Assembly (NCBI GenBank): GCA_018241505.1
Contig: JAFEDS010000015.1
Location: forward strand, 1 to 64,000
Length of the DNA: 64,000 nt
DNA from: Pseudomonadota bacterium
GTDB taxonomy: Bacteria > Pseudomonadota > Gammaproteobacteria > Steroidobacterales > Steroidobacteraceae
Direction: 5' to 3'
Below are positions 1-8,596 of the stretch, piece after piece (the stretch's first letter is position 1; every line of letters begins with the position of its first letter). A model generated the notes under the pieces. The model ran no database searches. It saw only the letters and a list, made by a program, of their open reading frames with translations, and had not been told where the DNA came from. Both the position numbers and the translations under genes were made by a program.

Positions 1-937
1 GGATTTTGAAGTGGCCGCCGGGGATGCGGATCCAGCCAAGACAAAATGGGTTACTGACTTTCGGGCCAGCAATTTTCCTGGCGCTGAAGTTGGAAAAATT
101 CTGAGAGAACTGAAGGGTGAGAAGGCCAATATTGGCCTGGTTGGCCTGGATGACGGGGGCCTCAGTGCCACGCATTTGCAGCAACTGCAAAAGGAGCTGC
201 CAACAGCAACGCTCAAAGATGCCACTCGATTATTTGACGATCTGCTGCAGGCCAAAAGTGAAGAGGAGCTCATTAAGATGAGAAACACCTCTGAAATATT
301 TCGACGCGTGTTCGCGGAGGTTGAAGCAAGGCTCTATCCGGGAATCCACAAAAGAGAAGTACAAGGTCAGGTGGCCAAATTCACCAAGATCTATGGCTGC
401 TATAACCCTGGTATCAACGTTTGGCTGAGCGGGTCCACAGAGTGTTTCCAGCCGCGGGATGTAATGTCTGTTTTTTTTGAATCCCCAGGTCCATCGAGGT
501 ATTGGGCAGAAGTCAGTCATAGCTACAGTTTTGGCGCGCCGCCCAATGACGTTCAACAGCATTGGCGCCTATGGAATGAAGCTTTCTCGAAAGCTCTTCA
601 GGCAGCGAAGCCAGGAGCCATGCAGCGAGGTGTTCTGGATGCATTCATGTCAATTATGACCCCGCACGGATACAAATTGGCGAGTGAGGCGGGCGGAAGT
701 TGGCACATGCACCGAATCGGCATAGATGCGGTTGAGGGCAAGTGGTGGAACCCGGCGAAGGATATCGAGTTAAAAGAGAATGAAGTGTTCACTTTTCATC
801 CTTCCTTGTCCTTCCATAACTCAAAAGAGGCTCGTAGGTTGGGAGCTGTTTATATGTGCGACAGCATCCTGGTCACGAGTAGGGGCGGAGAGCGTTTGAC
901 GTTTCCGGACGATAAGATTGTCGAGCTGGAGTTTTAA
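1..937 (+). CDS. M24-fold (creatinase/aminopeptidase-like) protein, 5' partial
   Basis: The reading frame is open from the first bases of the window, so the true start lies outside; a GTG at 11 is in frame but probably internal. The C-terminal 220 residues have the pita-bread fold signature of the M24 family (creatinase, aminopeptidase P): a helical LIKMRNTSEIFRRVF entry, a WHMHRIGID histidine segment and a closing ILVTSRGGERLT strand. The usual five metal ligands (D, D, H, E, E) are not kept. The two Asp positions appear as Glu (FFES, WAEV), the fourth Glu as His (VFTFHPS) and the last Glu as Cys (YMCDS). By analogy with creatinase it may be metal-independent or not a peptidase at all. Base composition is clearly more AT-rich than the rest of the window, which suggests transfer. 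Confidence 0.75.
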   Translation, partial: DFEVAAGDADPAKTKWVTDFRASNFPGAEVGKILRELKGEKANIGLVGLDDGGLSATHLQQLQKELPTATLKDATRLFDDLLQAKSEEELIKMRNTSEIFRRVFAEVEARLYPGIHKREVQGQVAKFTKIYGCYNPGINVWLSGSTECFQPRDVMSVFFESPGPSRYWAEVSHSYSFGAPPNDVQQHWRLWNEAFSKALQAAKPGAMQRGVLDAFMSIMTPHGYKLASEAGGSWHMHRIGIDAVEGKWWNPAKDIELKENEVFTFHPSLSFHNSKEARRLGAVYMCDSILVTSRGGERLTFPDDKIVELEF

Positions 938-1061
938 ATTTGATGGTGTTGAGCCGCGAATCGGGGTCGGCCGCGGTCACTACATAGAGCCGACGTCAAA
1001 GGCCGTCGACTCGGATCACGCGATCTGCAAACTCAGCCGCATGACCAAAGTGTCCACACGC

Positions 1062-1084
1062 CTCGCGTACAATGAGTACGCGAG
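1062..1084 (-). terminator. Perfect 9-bp hairpin downstream of tRNA-Thr
   Basis: CTCGCGTAC and GTACGCGAG form a perfect 9-bp inverted repeat around a 5-base loop, and the stem extends by about 4 bp with one bulge. It begins about 16 bases after the CCA end of the tRNA gene, read leftward. There is no following U-tract, so it may be a processing or Rho-assisted end signal rather than a classical intrinsic terminator. Confidence 0.45.
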
Positions 1085-1099
1085 CGTAAGTTGTTGATT

Positions 1100-1175
1100 T
1101 GGTGCCGGCTGACGGGATCGAACCGCCGACCCCCTGATTACAAATCAGGTGCACTACCATCTGTGCTAAGCCGGC
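1100..1175 (-). tRNA. tRNA-Thr (anticodon TGT), CCA encoded
   Basis: Read on the minus strand the gene folds as a complete cloverleaf. The acceptor stem is GCCGGCT with AGCCGGC, the D stem is GCAC with GTGC, and the anticodon stem CCTGA/TCAGG encloses loop TTTGTAA with anticodon TGT. The T arm carries loop TTCGATC. The discriminator base is A, and the CCA end is encoded at 1102-1100. It reads ACA codons (and likely other ACN by wobble). It stands alone, with no neighbouring tRNA or tuf gene in view. Confidence 0.97.
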
Positions 1176-1184
1176 ACACGAGGA

Positions 1185-1197
1185 GGCGCGCAGTATA
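1185..1197 (-). promoter_or_regulatory. Likely promoter -10 and GC-rich discriminator of tRNA-Thr
   Basis: On the minus strand TATACT occupies 1197-1192, followed by GCGCGCC just before the tRNA gene. A good -10 plus a GC-rich discriminator is typical of stable-RNA promoters under stringent control. The -35 element is not clear: TTGCCA is present but only 13 bases upstream. Confidence 0.45.
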
Positions 1198-1586
1198 GAC
1201 GATTGCAGAATGGCAATCGAGCCGGGCGCAGCGGGACGCCGGGACCCCGTGAAATTGCGGGCCGCACTCCCGGGCTGGCGCTGTGCGAGTACCGGTGGCG
1301 TGGCGAATCTGGGGCGTGGCGGATCTGCGGCGGAGCGAAGGCCGCAGCAGTAGTAATAGTGCCGGCGGGGCGCCGCCGCAGCGGGGCGTCAGCGGCAGTG
1401 GGGATGAGCGGCGGTGCGAGGCAGCGAAAGTCCGCGGTGTTCGGGTGCGCCGGGCAAAGGCGGCGGCGAAAACGTTACCGGCGGGAACCCATCGGACGGG
1501 AGAGAGACGGTTCAGCGGGACCTCGGCTAGGGTGCGCTGCACGTTCCAGCCATATCGCGGGAAGCCGCGCTACCGAGGGGTTTGCG
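1198..1586. other. Non-coding stretch, no supported gene
   Basis: About 390 bases between the tRNA promoter and the GST gene. Open frames exist on both strands, but they are Arg/Gly/Ala-rich products of high GC and look like no protein family. Apart from the tRNA promoter at its left end and the ribosome-binding site of the GST gene at its right end, I see no motif here. Confidence 0.5.
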
Positions 1587-2264
1587 ATGATCCAGTTCTA
1601 TTTTTCGCCGGCACCGAATCCGGCGAAGGTCGCCCTGATGTTGGAGGAAACGGGATTGCCGTATGAGGCGATTCCGTTGGACGTGCGCAAAGGAGAACAG
1701 TTTGCGCCGGCTTACCTGGCGATCAACCCGAACGCCAAGGCACCGTCGATTGTCGACGGGGATGTGACCGTGTTCGACAGCAACGCCATCCTGCTGTACC
1801 TCGCGGAGAAGACGGGGAATTTCCTCCCGGCAAACACACCGAAGGCGCGCGGCGAGATGTTGTCGTGGCTGATGTTTGTTGCCACCGGGATCGGGCCGTA
1901 TTCCGGGCAGGCGGTGCACTTCAAGCACTTTGCGCCGGATCCCAAGGAGTATCCGGTGAAGCGGTACAACTTCGAGGCGCGGCGGCATTGGGGCATCATT
2001 GATGCCCGGCTGGCCAACCATCGTTATATGCTGGGCGACACGTACACGCTGGTGGATATGGCGCTCTGGGGTTGGGCGCGCGCCGCGGCGTTTGTCCTAG
2101 GCGATGAGGAATTGAGCAAGCTCACGCACGTGAAGCGACATCTGGATGAGATCAACGCGCGGCCGGCGGCGGTGCGTGCGGCGGCGCTGAAAGATCGCTT
2201 TCAGTTCAAGACGGAATGGGACGAGGACGCACGGCGCCACATGTTTCCGTTTCTGGCGACCTGA
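1587..2264 (+). CDS. Glutathione S-transferase family protein
   Basis: A 225-residue cytosolic protein with the two-domain GST layout. An N-terminal thioredoxin-like half (residues 1-80; FSPAPNPAKVALMLEE, then NPNAKAPSIVDGD and the DSNAILLYLAE glutathione gamma-glutamyl-binding segment) is followed by an all-helical C-terminal half. It probably conjugates or reduces an electrophile with glutathione; the substrate is not readable. The ATG at 1587 is chosen because GAGGGG lies 6 bases upstream and the N-terminal strand starts there. The frame is open further upstream, but that part is low-complexity. Its last 59 bases overlap the convergent sensor gene. Confidence 0.9.
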   Translation: MIQFYFSPAPNPAKVALMLEETGLPYEAIPLDVRKGEQFAPAYLAINPNAKAPSIVDGDVTVFDSNAILLYLAEKTGNFLPANTPKARGEMLSWLMFVATGIGPYSGQAVHFKHFAPDPKEYPVKRYNFEARRHWGIIDARLANHRYMLGDTYTLVDMALWGWARAAAFVLGDEELSKLTHVKRHLDEINARPAAVRAAALKDRFQFKTEWDEDARRHMFPFLAT

Positions 2265-5200
2265 AGGGATTCAACTTCTGGAGGAGCCGCTCCTCCAGTT
2301 GTTGGGCGGTCAGGGGGCGGGACAGCAGGAAGCCTTGCACTTCGTCACAGCCGCGCGAGCGTAGCCACTCGAGCTGCCCTTCCCTCTCGACGCCCTCGGC
2401 GGTCACGGTGAGGTTGAGACTGGTGCCCAGCGACAGGATCGCCATGGCAATGGCGGCGTCGCCGGCCGACTCATCGACGTTACGCACAAAAGCCTTGTCG
2501 ATCTTGATTCGATTCGGCGGAAAGCGGGTGATGTACGCCAGCGAGGAATAACCGGTGCCGAAGTCGTCCAGGGCGATTTTGCAGCCGAGTTTGCGGAGGC
2601 GCTGCAGGGCGCCTTGGACCGTGGTGGAGTCCTTTGCCAGCAGGGACTCGGTGATTTCGACTTCAATCAGGGACGTCGGCACGCCGGCCATGGCCGCTTC
2701 CGCCTCAATCACCCGCGCCGGATCACCATGCAGCAGCTCCTTCGGCGAAACATTGATTGCAATCGGCACGGCGTAGCCTGCATCCAGCCATTTGCGCAGG
2801 TGGCGGCACGCAGCGCGCGCCAACCAACTACCAATCTCGATGATCAAGCCGCTGTCTTCGGCGATCTCAATGAAGCGCGCCGGCGAAATGTCGCCGTGCT
2901 CTGAATCGGTCCAGCGCAACAGCGCTTCCACGCCCACGATCTGGTTGTCGCGGAGCCGGAATTTCGGCTGAAAATGCAGCCCCAGGATGCCGTCGTTCAC
3001 GGCACGCCGCAGGCGCGCCTCGAGGTCCAACCAATCGCGCAGCCGACTGCTCATGGCAGCCGTGTACACGGCTATCGCGCCGGAAGAACCGCCCTTCGCG
3101 TGATACATCGCCGTATCGGCGTGTTTGAATACTGTCGTGACATCGGCACCATCATCGGGAAACAGGGCAAGGCCGAGGCTCGGGGTGACATAGAACTCCA
3201 GGCTGTTGTACTCGGTCGGCTTCTCGAAGGCCGTGCATATCGCCTGCGCCAGGCGCGATGCAATGTCCCGCGCATCACGGCTGCGCAACAACACGACAAA
3301 CTCATCGCCTCCGAAACGCGCCAGGGAGACATGCGGAATCATGAGCTTGGTGGGCTCGAGAGCACGCTCGAGTGTGCTCGCCACGACGCGCAGCACCGCA
3401 TCTCCAACCGGATGACCGAACGTGTCATTCACACGCTTGAAGCTGTTCAAATCCATGTAGAGCACCGCGACCGCTTCGCCTGCATCCCGTGCGTCGGAGA
3501 ACATTGCGGTCGCTGTTTCGATGCAGCGCTGACGGTTGGGAAGACCCGTCAGAACATCCATATACGCAAGCCGCTCAATGTGCTCCGCGGCCGCGGTGCG
3601 CTCACTCGTGTCCTGACGGACGATTACAACATCACCGCCCTCGCGTCGCGTGAAGCGGATCTCGTAGGAATGCCGTGAGCCACCCACATCATCTTCGCGA
3701 TATTCGAGATTGCGTTGTTTACCGTCGGCTGCCGTCTGACCGATTGCATACAACGCATCGGGAAGGATGGCGGGCGGCGTAATCGCAGTTGTATTGTCCG
3801 CGTTCGGGCTCCACTGAATACGGCCCTCTGCATCCACCACCCACAGACGGTCCGGAAGGGCTTCTACCAGCGTGTTTACCTGGACGATGCGCTCGGTCAG
3901 TGCCTTGGCGCTCGCTTCCAAGCGCTGCTGCTCAGCAATAACCGCCCGGAAACGCTCACGCTGAGCCCGAATCCGACGAATGACAATCGCCATGATTGCA
4001 ATGAGATAGGCGGCGTAGGCCCACCATGAGCGCCAGGGCGCAGGATCGCGATGAATGACCAGGTGGAAGGGGGTTGGGGTCCAGATGGAATCAGCATTGG
4101 CGGCTCTGACCTCCAGGAGGTGATCGCCCGCGTCCAGATTAGTCAAAGTGACGCGGCGTTGCACCCCCACATCGATCCAGCGGTCCGTCAGCCCACTCAT
4201 GCGGTACGCGATGCGGTTGCGCTTCGGCGATACGAAATCCAGTGCGCCAAAGTCGAGCGACACGATGTTGGCGCGGAAATTCAGGTTCAAGCGCGTGAGC
4301 AACCAGGGCGGCGTGTCGGCTGACACGGGTACGCCCATGACCGTCACCTGCGTCAGGGCAAGACGGGGCGGAGTCTGATTTTCGGTCACGCGCGCCGGAT
4401 CGAAAATGTTGAAGCCGCCCGGGCCGCCGAAACACAAGCGGCCATCGGGCAAACGGAAGTAGGCGTTGAAGTCGAACTCTTCGCCCTGCAGGCCGTGCTG
4501 GCGATGGTAGGTCTTCATGGCGCCGGTGTTGGGTTCGAAGCGGATGAGGCCGGCATTGCCGCTCAGCCAGAGCCGCCCGGCGCCGTCCGCGAGCACCCCG
4601 TAGATGGTGTCGCTCGACAGTCCCTGCTGGCGGGCGATGGCTTCGAAATAGAGGCCGCCCGGATTGGCCGGGGTGCCGATGACCTTGGCGAGCCCGCCGC
4701 CGTCAGTGCCTATCCAGACACGATCCCGAGAGTCGACAGCGATGGAAAATATGGTGTTGGCGGGCAATGAATGACGGTCTTTCGAATCGTAGTGAAATGA
4801 CTCGACGACCCGGCCGTCGGATTTCGCCAGGAGCAGCCCACCGCCATCGGTGCCAATCCAGACATTGCCGCGCGAGTCTTCCGCAAACGCACTGACATGG
4901 GGAAAACCTGTGCCCTCCCGCTGCGCGGGATCGTAGGGAATCTGCCGGACCTGACGGGTGGCGGGGTCGAGGATGTTTGCACCGCCGCCGTGCGTGCCGA
5001 TCCAGATCGACCCTGTGCGCGATTGGAAGAGTGTCATGATCCCCGCGGCACTGATGCCATGGGGGTCACCTGCGTTGACGGGAATGGACTCGAGCCTGCC
5101 TGCGGCGGTCAGCACCCACAGGCCGTCGGTCATTGTTCCAATCCAAAGATTGCCCAGACGGTCACGCAGCAGCGACATGACGCGCTTGTCATGCAGAGCG

Positions 5201-6441
5201 TTGGTTTTGTGCAGCAGCGTGTCGAGGCCCGTGGCCGTGCCGGTTGCGCCATCGAACAACACCAGGCCGCCACCGAGTGAGCCGATCCAGACCTGCTGAT
5301 CGGTCGCCGCGGCGAAGCTGGTGACCGGCCGGCCACCCAACCAGTCGGGGCGGTGGCCGCCGAGCTCCCAACTGTGCGGATTCCAGCGACTGACGCCGCC
5401 TGAGCGGGTGCCGATCCACAGCAGCCCGGACTGGTCCTCAAACAGCGACATGATGTAGGAGTCACGCAACGAGTCGGCGTCGCCGGCATGTGGGCGATAG
5501 TGAACGAACTGGCGGCTCGCCGGATCCAACAGGTCCAGGCCTTCCGGGGTTCCAACCCACAGATGTCCCGCCTGATCATCGAGAACGGCACGGATGTCGT
5601 CGCTCGCAAGAGAGGTGGGTTCCTGTGCATCGTGACGGTAAACCTGGTCAGCTCGCCCTTCCTTGTCCAGATGCACGAGTCCGCCATCGAAGCTGCCTAC
5701 CCACAGCGTGCCGGCGCGGTCTTCGTGAATGACTGTGATCTGGTTGCCGCTGACTGCGCCGTAGTGAACGAACGCGCGCTGCCTGGCGTCCCAGCGATCC
5801 AGGCCCTTCTCTGTACCAACCCACATGCGTCCGGATCGGTCGAGCCGCAGTGACAGAATGCGGTCGTCGACCAGGGATGCGGGATTGCTGTCATCGTGCC
5901 GCAGATGCTCGATGTGTTGGGTTTTCGGGTCGAGCACATTGATGCCCGCATCGCTCGTGCCGATCCAGATCTGACCCTGAGCGCTCGCCGCGAGCGTCCT
6001 GGCCGCGTCACTCGACAGTGACCCGGGACGGCCGCTTTGATGACGCCAGACAGTGAAGCTGTCGCTGGCGCGATTCCAGCGCGCCAGCCCCGCATCCTTG
6101 AGTGCCAACCACAGATCGTGGCTGTTGTCTTCGAGGATCTCGTAGACAAAGTTGCCGGGAAGCGAGTTGTGAGCGTCGCGCGAATAGGCGTAGCGCACGA
6201 GCTCGTGACCGTCGTAGCGAACGAGGCCGTCCTCGGTACCCAACCAGATGAATCCCTGCGAGTCCTGGAGAGTGCTGTAGACGGTACCCTGGGGAAGGCC
6301 GTCGCTGGTTGTCAGGTGCTCAAGGATGAGCGGCGGGGCATCCGCAGCCATCGTGGTCGCAGTTACCCCGGACATCAACATCACGCTGCCGATCAGCAGC
6401 GATCGCCAGGCTGTTACCCGATGCCGCAGATGCATATGCAA
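2206..6441 (-). CDS. Propeller-Y_Y_Y periplasmic sensor with GGDEF and EAL output
   Basis: A 1411-residue membrane sensor. A signal peptide (about 1-32) is followed by some 650 residues of repeated WIGT/WVGT-type blades, matching the two-component regulator propeller (two seven-bladed units), then a Y_Y_Y domain near 715-800. One membrane segment lies near 805-825, followed by a PAS-like region, GGDEF (about 1044) and EAL (about 1171). GGDEF is intact, but the RxxD inhibition site is replaced by IPHV. The EAL domain keeps EALLRW, NVSPKEL, ITES, LDDFG, KIDKAF and AEGVE, so both making and degrading cyclic-di-GMP look possible. Such propellers in Bacteroidetes hybrid systems sense polysaccharide fragments; that ligand type is inference here. 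An alternative ATG lies two codons downstream. Confidence 0.93.
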   Translation of the reverse strand: MHMHLRHRVTAWRSLLIGSVMLMSGVTATTMAADAPPLILEHLTTSDGLPQGTVYSTLQDSQGFIWLGTEDGLVRYDGHELVRYAYSRDAHNSLPGNFVYEILEDNSHDLWLALKDAGLARWNRASDSFTVWRHQSGRPGSLSSDAARTLAASAQGQIWIGTSDAGINVLDPKTQHIEHLRHDDSNPASLVDDRILSLRLDRSGRMWVGTEKGLDRWDARQRAFVHYGAVSGNQITVIHEDRAGTLWVGSFDGGLVHLDKEGRADQVYRHDAQEPTSLASDDIRAVLDDQAGHLWVGTPEGLDLLDPASRQFVHYRPHAGDADSLRDSYIMSLFEDQSGLLWIGTRSGGVSRWNPHSWELGGHRPDWLGGRPVTSFAAATDQQVWIGSLGGGLVLFDGATGTATGLDTLLHKTNALHDKRVMSLLRDRLGNLWIGTMTDGLWVLTAAGRLESIPVNAGDPHGISAAGIMTLFQSRTGSIWIGTHGGGANILDPATRQVRQIPYDPAQREGTGFPHVSAFAEDSRGNVWIGTDGGGLLLAKSDGRVVESFHYDSKDRHSLPANTIFSIAVDSRDRVWIGTDGGGLAKVIGTPANPGGLYFEAIARQQGLSSDTIYGVLADGAGRLWLSGNAGLIRFEPNTGAMKTYHRQHGLQGEEFDFNAYFRLPDGRLCFGGPGGFNIFDPARVTENQTPPRLALTQVTVMGVPVSADTPPWLLTRLNLNFRANIVSLDFGALDFVSPKRNRIAYRMSGLTDRWIDVGVQRRVTLTNLDAGDHLLEVRAANADSIWTPTPFHLVIHRDPAPWRSWWAYAAYLIAIMAIVIRRIRAQRERFRAVIAEQQRLEASAKALTERIVQVNTLVEALPDRLWVVDAEGRIQWSPNADNTTAITPPAILPDALYAIGQTAADGKQRNLEYREDDVGGSRHSYEIRFTRREGGDVVIVRQDTSERTAAAEHIERLAYMDVLTGLPNRQRCIETATAMFSDARDAGEAVAVLYMDLNSFKRVNDTFGHPVGDAVLRVVASTLERALEPTKLMIPHVSLARFGGDEFVVLLRSRDARDIASRLAQAICTAFEKPTEYNSLEFYVTPSLGLALFPDDGADVTTVFKHADTAMYHAKGGSSGAIAVYTAAMSSRLRDWLDLEARLRRAVNDGILGLHFQPKFRLRDNQIVGVEALLRWTDSEHGDISPARFIEIAEDSGLIIEIGSWLARAACRHLRKWLDAGYAVPIAINVSPKELLHGDPARVIEAEAAMAGVPTSLIEVEITESLLAKDSTTVQGALQRLRKLGCKIALDDFGTGYSSLAYITRFPPNRIKIDKAFVRNVDESAGDAAIAMAILSLGTSLNLTVTAEGVEREGQLEWLRSRGCDEVQGFLLSRPLTAQQLEERLLQKLNPFRSPETETCGAVRPRPIPS

Positions 6442-6470
6442 AGGATTGCATTATGTTGGCATCAGGGCTT

Positions 6471-6513
6471 TGACGTAATTCCCGCAGCGCAATAACCAGC
6501 GGGAACTACGTCA
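6471..6513 (-). promoter_or_regulatory. 43-base inverted repeat with 15-bp arms
   Basis: TGACGTAATTCCCGC and GCGGGAACTACGTCA form 15-bp arms with one mismatch around a 13-base loop. It sits between the protease stop (6530) and the sensor start (6441), both leftward. With no T-tract after it, it is either a stable transcript-end hairpin for the protease or an operator for the sensor. A CATAAT -10-like element follows 17 bases after a TTACGT in its downstream arm. Confidence 0.55.
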
Positions 6514-6529
6514 CACTTCGTAGCACTGA

Positions 6530-8431
6530 CTATTCGTTCGGCACCCACGACTCGATGCCGGCGGGCTGGGACTTTGACGCGGCAGGGCTGGAGTTGGTCC
6601 ACCAGGGAACCGACTTACTCCAGGTGTAGCCCTTGCTCCAGGTATACCCCTTCGACCAGGTGTAGCCCTTGGACCATGTGTAGCCTTTCGACCAGGTGTA
6701 ACCCTTGGACCAGGTATATCCCTGGGTCCACGTGTAGCCCTTCGACCAGGTGTAACCCTGCGACCACGACATGCCGTCGCCGGACTGCGCGGCACCCCAG
6801 GTCGAACCGTTGAGGTCCATCACGTAGTAGTTGCCGTTGGCATCCTGGTTGGCGGGGCCACCGAAATGCGCGGTACCCGCGATGTCGGCAGCGATATCCA
6901 GGCCGCCGTTGGCACAGCCGCTCGCCGAGCTGTTGACTGCAGACACCGCGTTGATCAAACCGGCGCCCTGCTGGAACACACTGTAGGCAAGCGTACCGTT
7001 TGAGTTGATTGCAGGGCGAGCCGAGCTCATCAGACGACACTTCACCAGATCCGGAGTCAGGGTCGGGTCGGATTGAATCATGAGAGCGACCACACCCGTG
7101 GTCACTGCCGCGGCCATGGACGTACCCGACATCGTGAACAACGCTTCACCGGGCTTCATCGAGTTCCTGTCGATGTTGGCCAGGTAGCTGCTGGAGGCCA
7201 TCGAGGCCACGATGTGGCCGCCGGGAGCGACCATCTCAGGCTTCACGAAGCCTTCGAACGTCGGGCCGGCCGATGAGAACGAAGCCAGACGATCGTCGGA
7301 GCCGTCATAGGGAGTGTAATTGTCGGTCAGCGCGCCGACCGTGATGACATACGGCACGTTGCCGGGGACATCGACCGTCATCGGGCTGGGGCCTTCGTTG
7401 CCCGACGCAGCGACAATCACGATACCGGCCTTCCACGCAGCCATCACAGCCTGGTTGAGCGGATCATCCCAGTAGTACGACTGCGGCTGGGCACCGAACG
7501 ACAGGTTCACAACCCGAATGTTGTACTGCTTCTTGTGCGCAACAATCCAGTTGATTCCCGAAATGACATCGACGTATCGGCCAGCACCGTTGCCGTCGAA
7601 AGCGCGCACCACCACGAGGTTTGCCTGGGGCGCAATGCCGAGGTAGCCGCCGCCCAGGTTCTGCGCGCCACCGGCCGCAATAGAGGTCACATGCGTGCCG
7701 TGGCCGTAGGGATCCGACGTTACGGCGCCTGAACCGCCGCCGGTTACGTCAATGGATGCAAGAATTCGACCGCCGTAGTTCTGCGAGAGATCCTGCCAGA
7801 GACCGGAGTCGAGGATGGCGACCGTGACGCCTTTGCCGGTAATGCCGGCTTTCTGCAGGGAGTCCGCACCCACCAGCGCCGGATAGTCGGTCTGATAGCT
7901 GAGTGTCAATGCCGAGACACCCGTGCCGTCCTGCAAAGCTGTGTGCGCGGACAGACTGCTCACAACCGGCGATGTAACGCCACTCACCAGGGAGTTTGTC
8001 AACACGGTGGAGGTGACAGGAGCAACTACCTTTCCCGTGACGGTTCCGACCGCCGACGCAGCCACCGCATTGTTGGTGGCGCTGGTAACTGAATTGAGAG
8101 TCGAAGTGACATTCGACAAAAGGCCGCGCTCAGTGACGGGGCGATCGGCATAGACACGAATGCCCTGGGTTTCGCGCAGCATCGCTACCTGTTTCGACGT
8201 GAGGTACGCGGAAACAGAATGGATGATCTCGAATTCCTGTTCTACTTTTGCGTTGACGCGGACCACGCTCTTGTCTGCCGTGTTCAACGACTCCGCCTGC
8301 ACGATATACAGAAGCGGGGGTTCAACGCGCTTCCGTGTGTCGTCAGGGGAGATCGCGTCAGCCGCGGATGAAACCGTGGCTACCGAACCCAACGCAATCG
8401 AAATTGCCGAGACCAACCGAAAAAAACTCAT
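6530..8431 (-). CDS. Secreted S8 (subtilisin-like) serine protease with C-terminal YTWSKG repeats
   Basis: A 633-residue exported protease. The signal peptide (MSFFRLVSAISIALGS, cleaved near VSSA-ADA) is followed by a propeptide-like inhibitor region with an LLYIVQAE strand, then the S8 domain (about 195-500). The catalytic triad is visible: D208 in AILDSGL, H244 in GHGTHVTS and S438 in SGTSMAAA, with the oxyanion Asn in AASGNEG. The tail carries eight YTW[ST][KQ]G units after one degenerate copy, then about 25 further residues. ATG 8431 is chosen because GGGAAG lies just upstream and the signal peptide starts there; the longer frame to 8518 adds a basic, unstructured stretch. The neighbours are cyclic-di-GMP-type genes; a role in surface remodelling is inference. 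Confidence 0.95.
   Translation of the reverse strand: MSFFRLVSAISIALGSVATVSSAADAISPDDTRKRVEPPLLYIVQAESLNTADKSVVRVNAKVEQEFEIIHSVSAYLTSKQVAMLRETQGIRVYADRPVTERGLLSNVTSTLNSVTSATNNAVAASAVGTVTGKVVAPVTSTVLTNSLVSGVTSPVVSSLSAHTALQDGTGVSALTLSYQTDYPALVGADSLQKAGITGKGVTVAILDSGLWQDLSQNYGGRILASIDVTGGGSGAVTSDPYGHGTHVTSIAAGGAQNLGGGYLGIAPQANLVVVRAFDGNGAGRYVDVISGINWIVAHKKQYNIRVVNLSFGAQPQSYYWDDPLNQAVMAAWKAGIVIVAASGNEGPSPMTVDVPGNVPYVITVGALTDNYTPYDGSDDRLASFSSAGPTFEGFVKPEMVAPGGHIVASMASSSYLANIDRNSMKPGEALFTMSGTSMAAAVTTGVVALMIQSDPTLTPDLVKCRLMSSARPAINSNGTLAYSVFQQGAGLINAVSAVNSSASGCANGGLDIAADIAGTAHFGGPANQDANGNYYVMDLNGSTWGAAQSGDGMSWSQGYTWSKGYTWTQGYTWSKGYTWSKGYTWSKGYTWSKGYTWSKGYTWSKSVPWWTNSSPAASKSQPAGIESWVPNE
6611..6769 (-). 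repeat. Tandem 18-bp coding repeat (YTWSKG units)
   Basis: In the protease frame this stretch encodes SWSQG followed by eight hexapeptides of the form YTW(S/T)(K/Q)(G/S). Tyr, Thr and Trp are invariant while synonymous bases vary between copies, so the protein repeat is under selection and is not just a recent DNA slippage product. Copy number may still vary between strains. Confidence 0.95.
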
Positions 8432-8596
8432 CGCAACTTCCCGTTTCCCGAAGCCGCAGTGACTTCGTGTGGGAATGCATTTGATCTGAAATGCAGAAGG
8501 CCGACGGCGGGCGCGCACTCACAGACCCGGGGCGAATTTGCGACGCAGTTCGAATAATGCTGCTGTAAAACGCCTGCTGTGACCGTTTACAACGGC

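Noticed and set aside
1203-1586. N-terminal extension of the GST frame
   Set aside because: The added 128 residues are low-complexity; a good ribosome-binding site and the thioredoxin-like start are at 1587.
6611-6769. Short tandem DNA repeats that could suggest a CRISPR or VNTR array
   Set aside because: The units are contiguous, 18 bp, without spacers, and keep a reading frame in the protease; they are a protein repeat.
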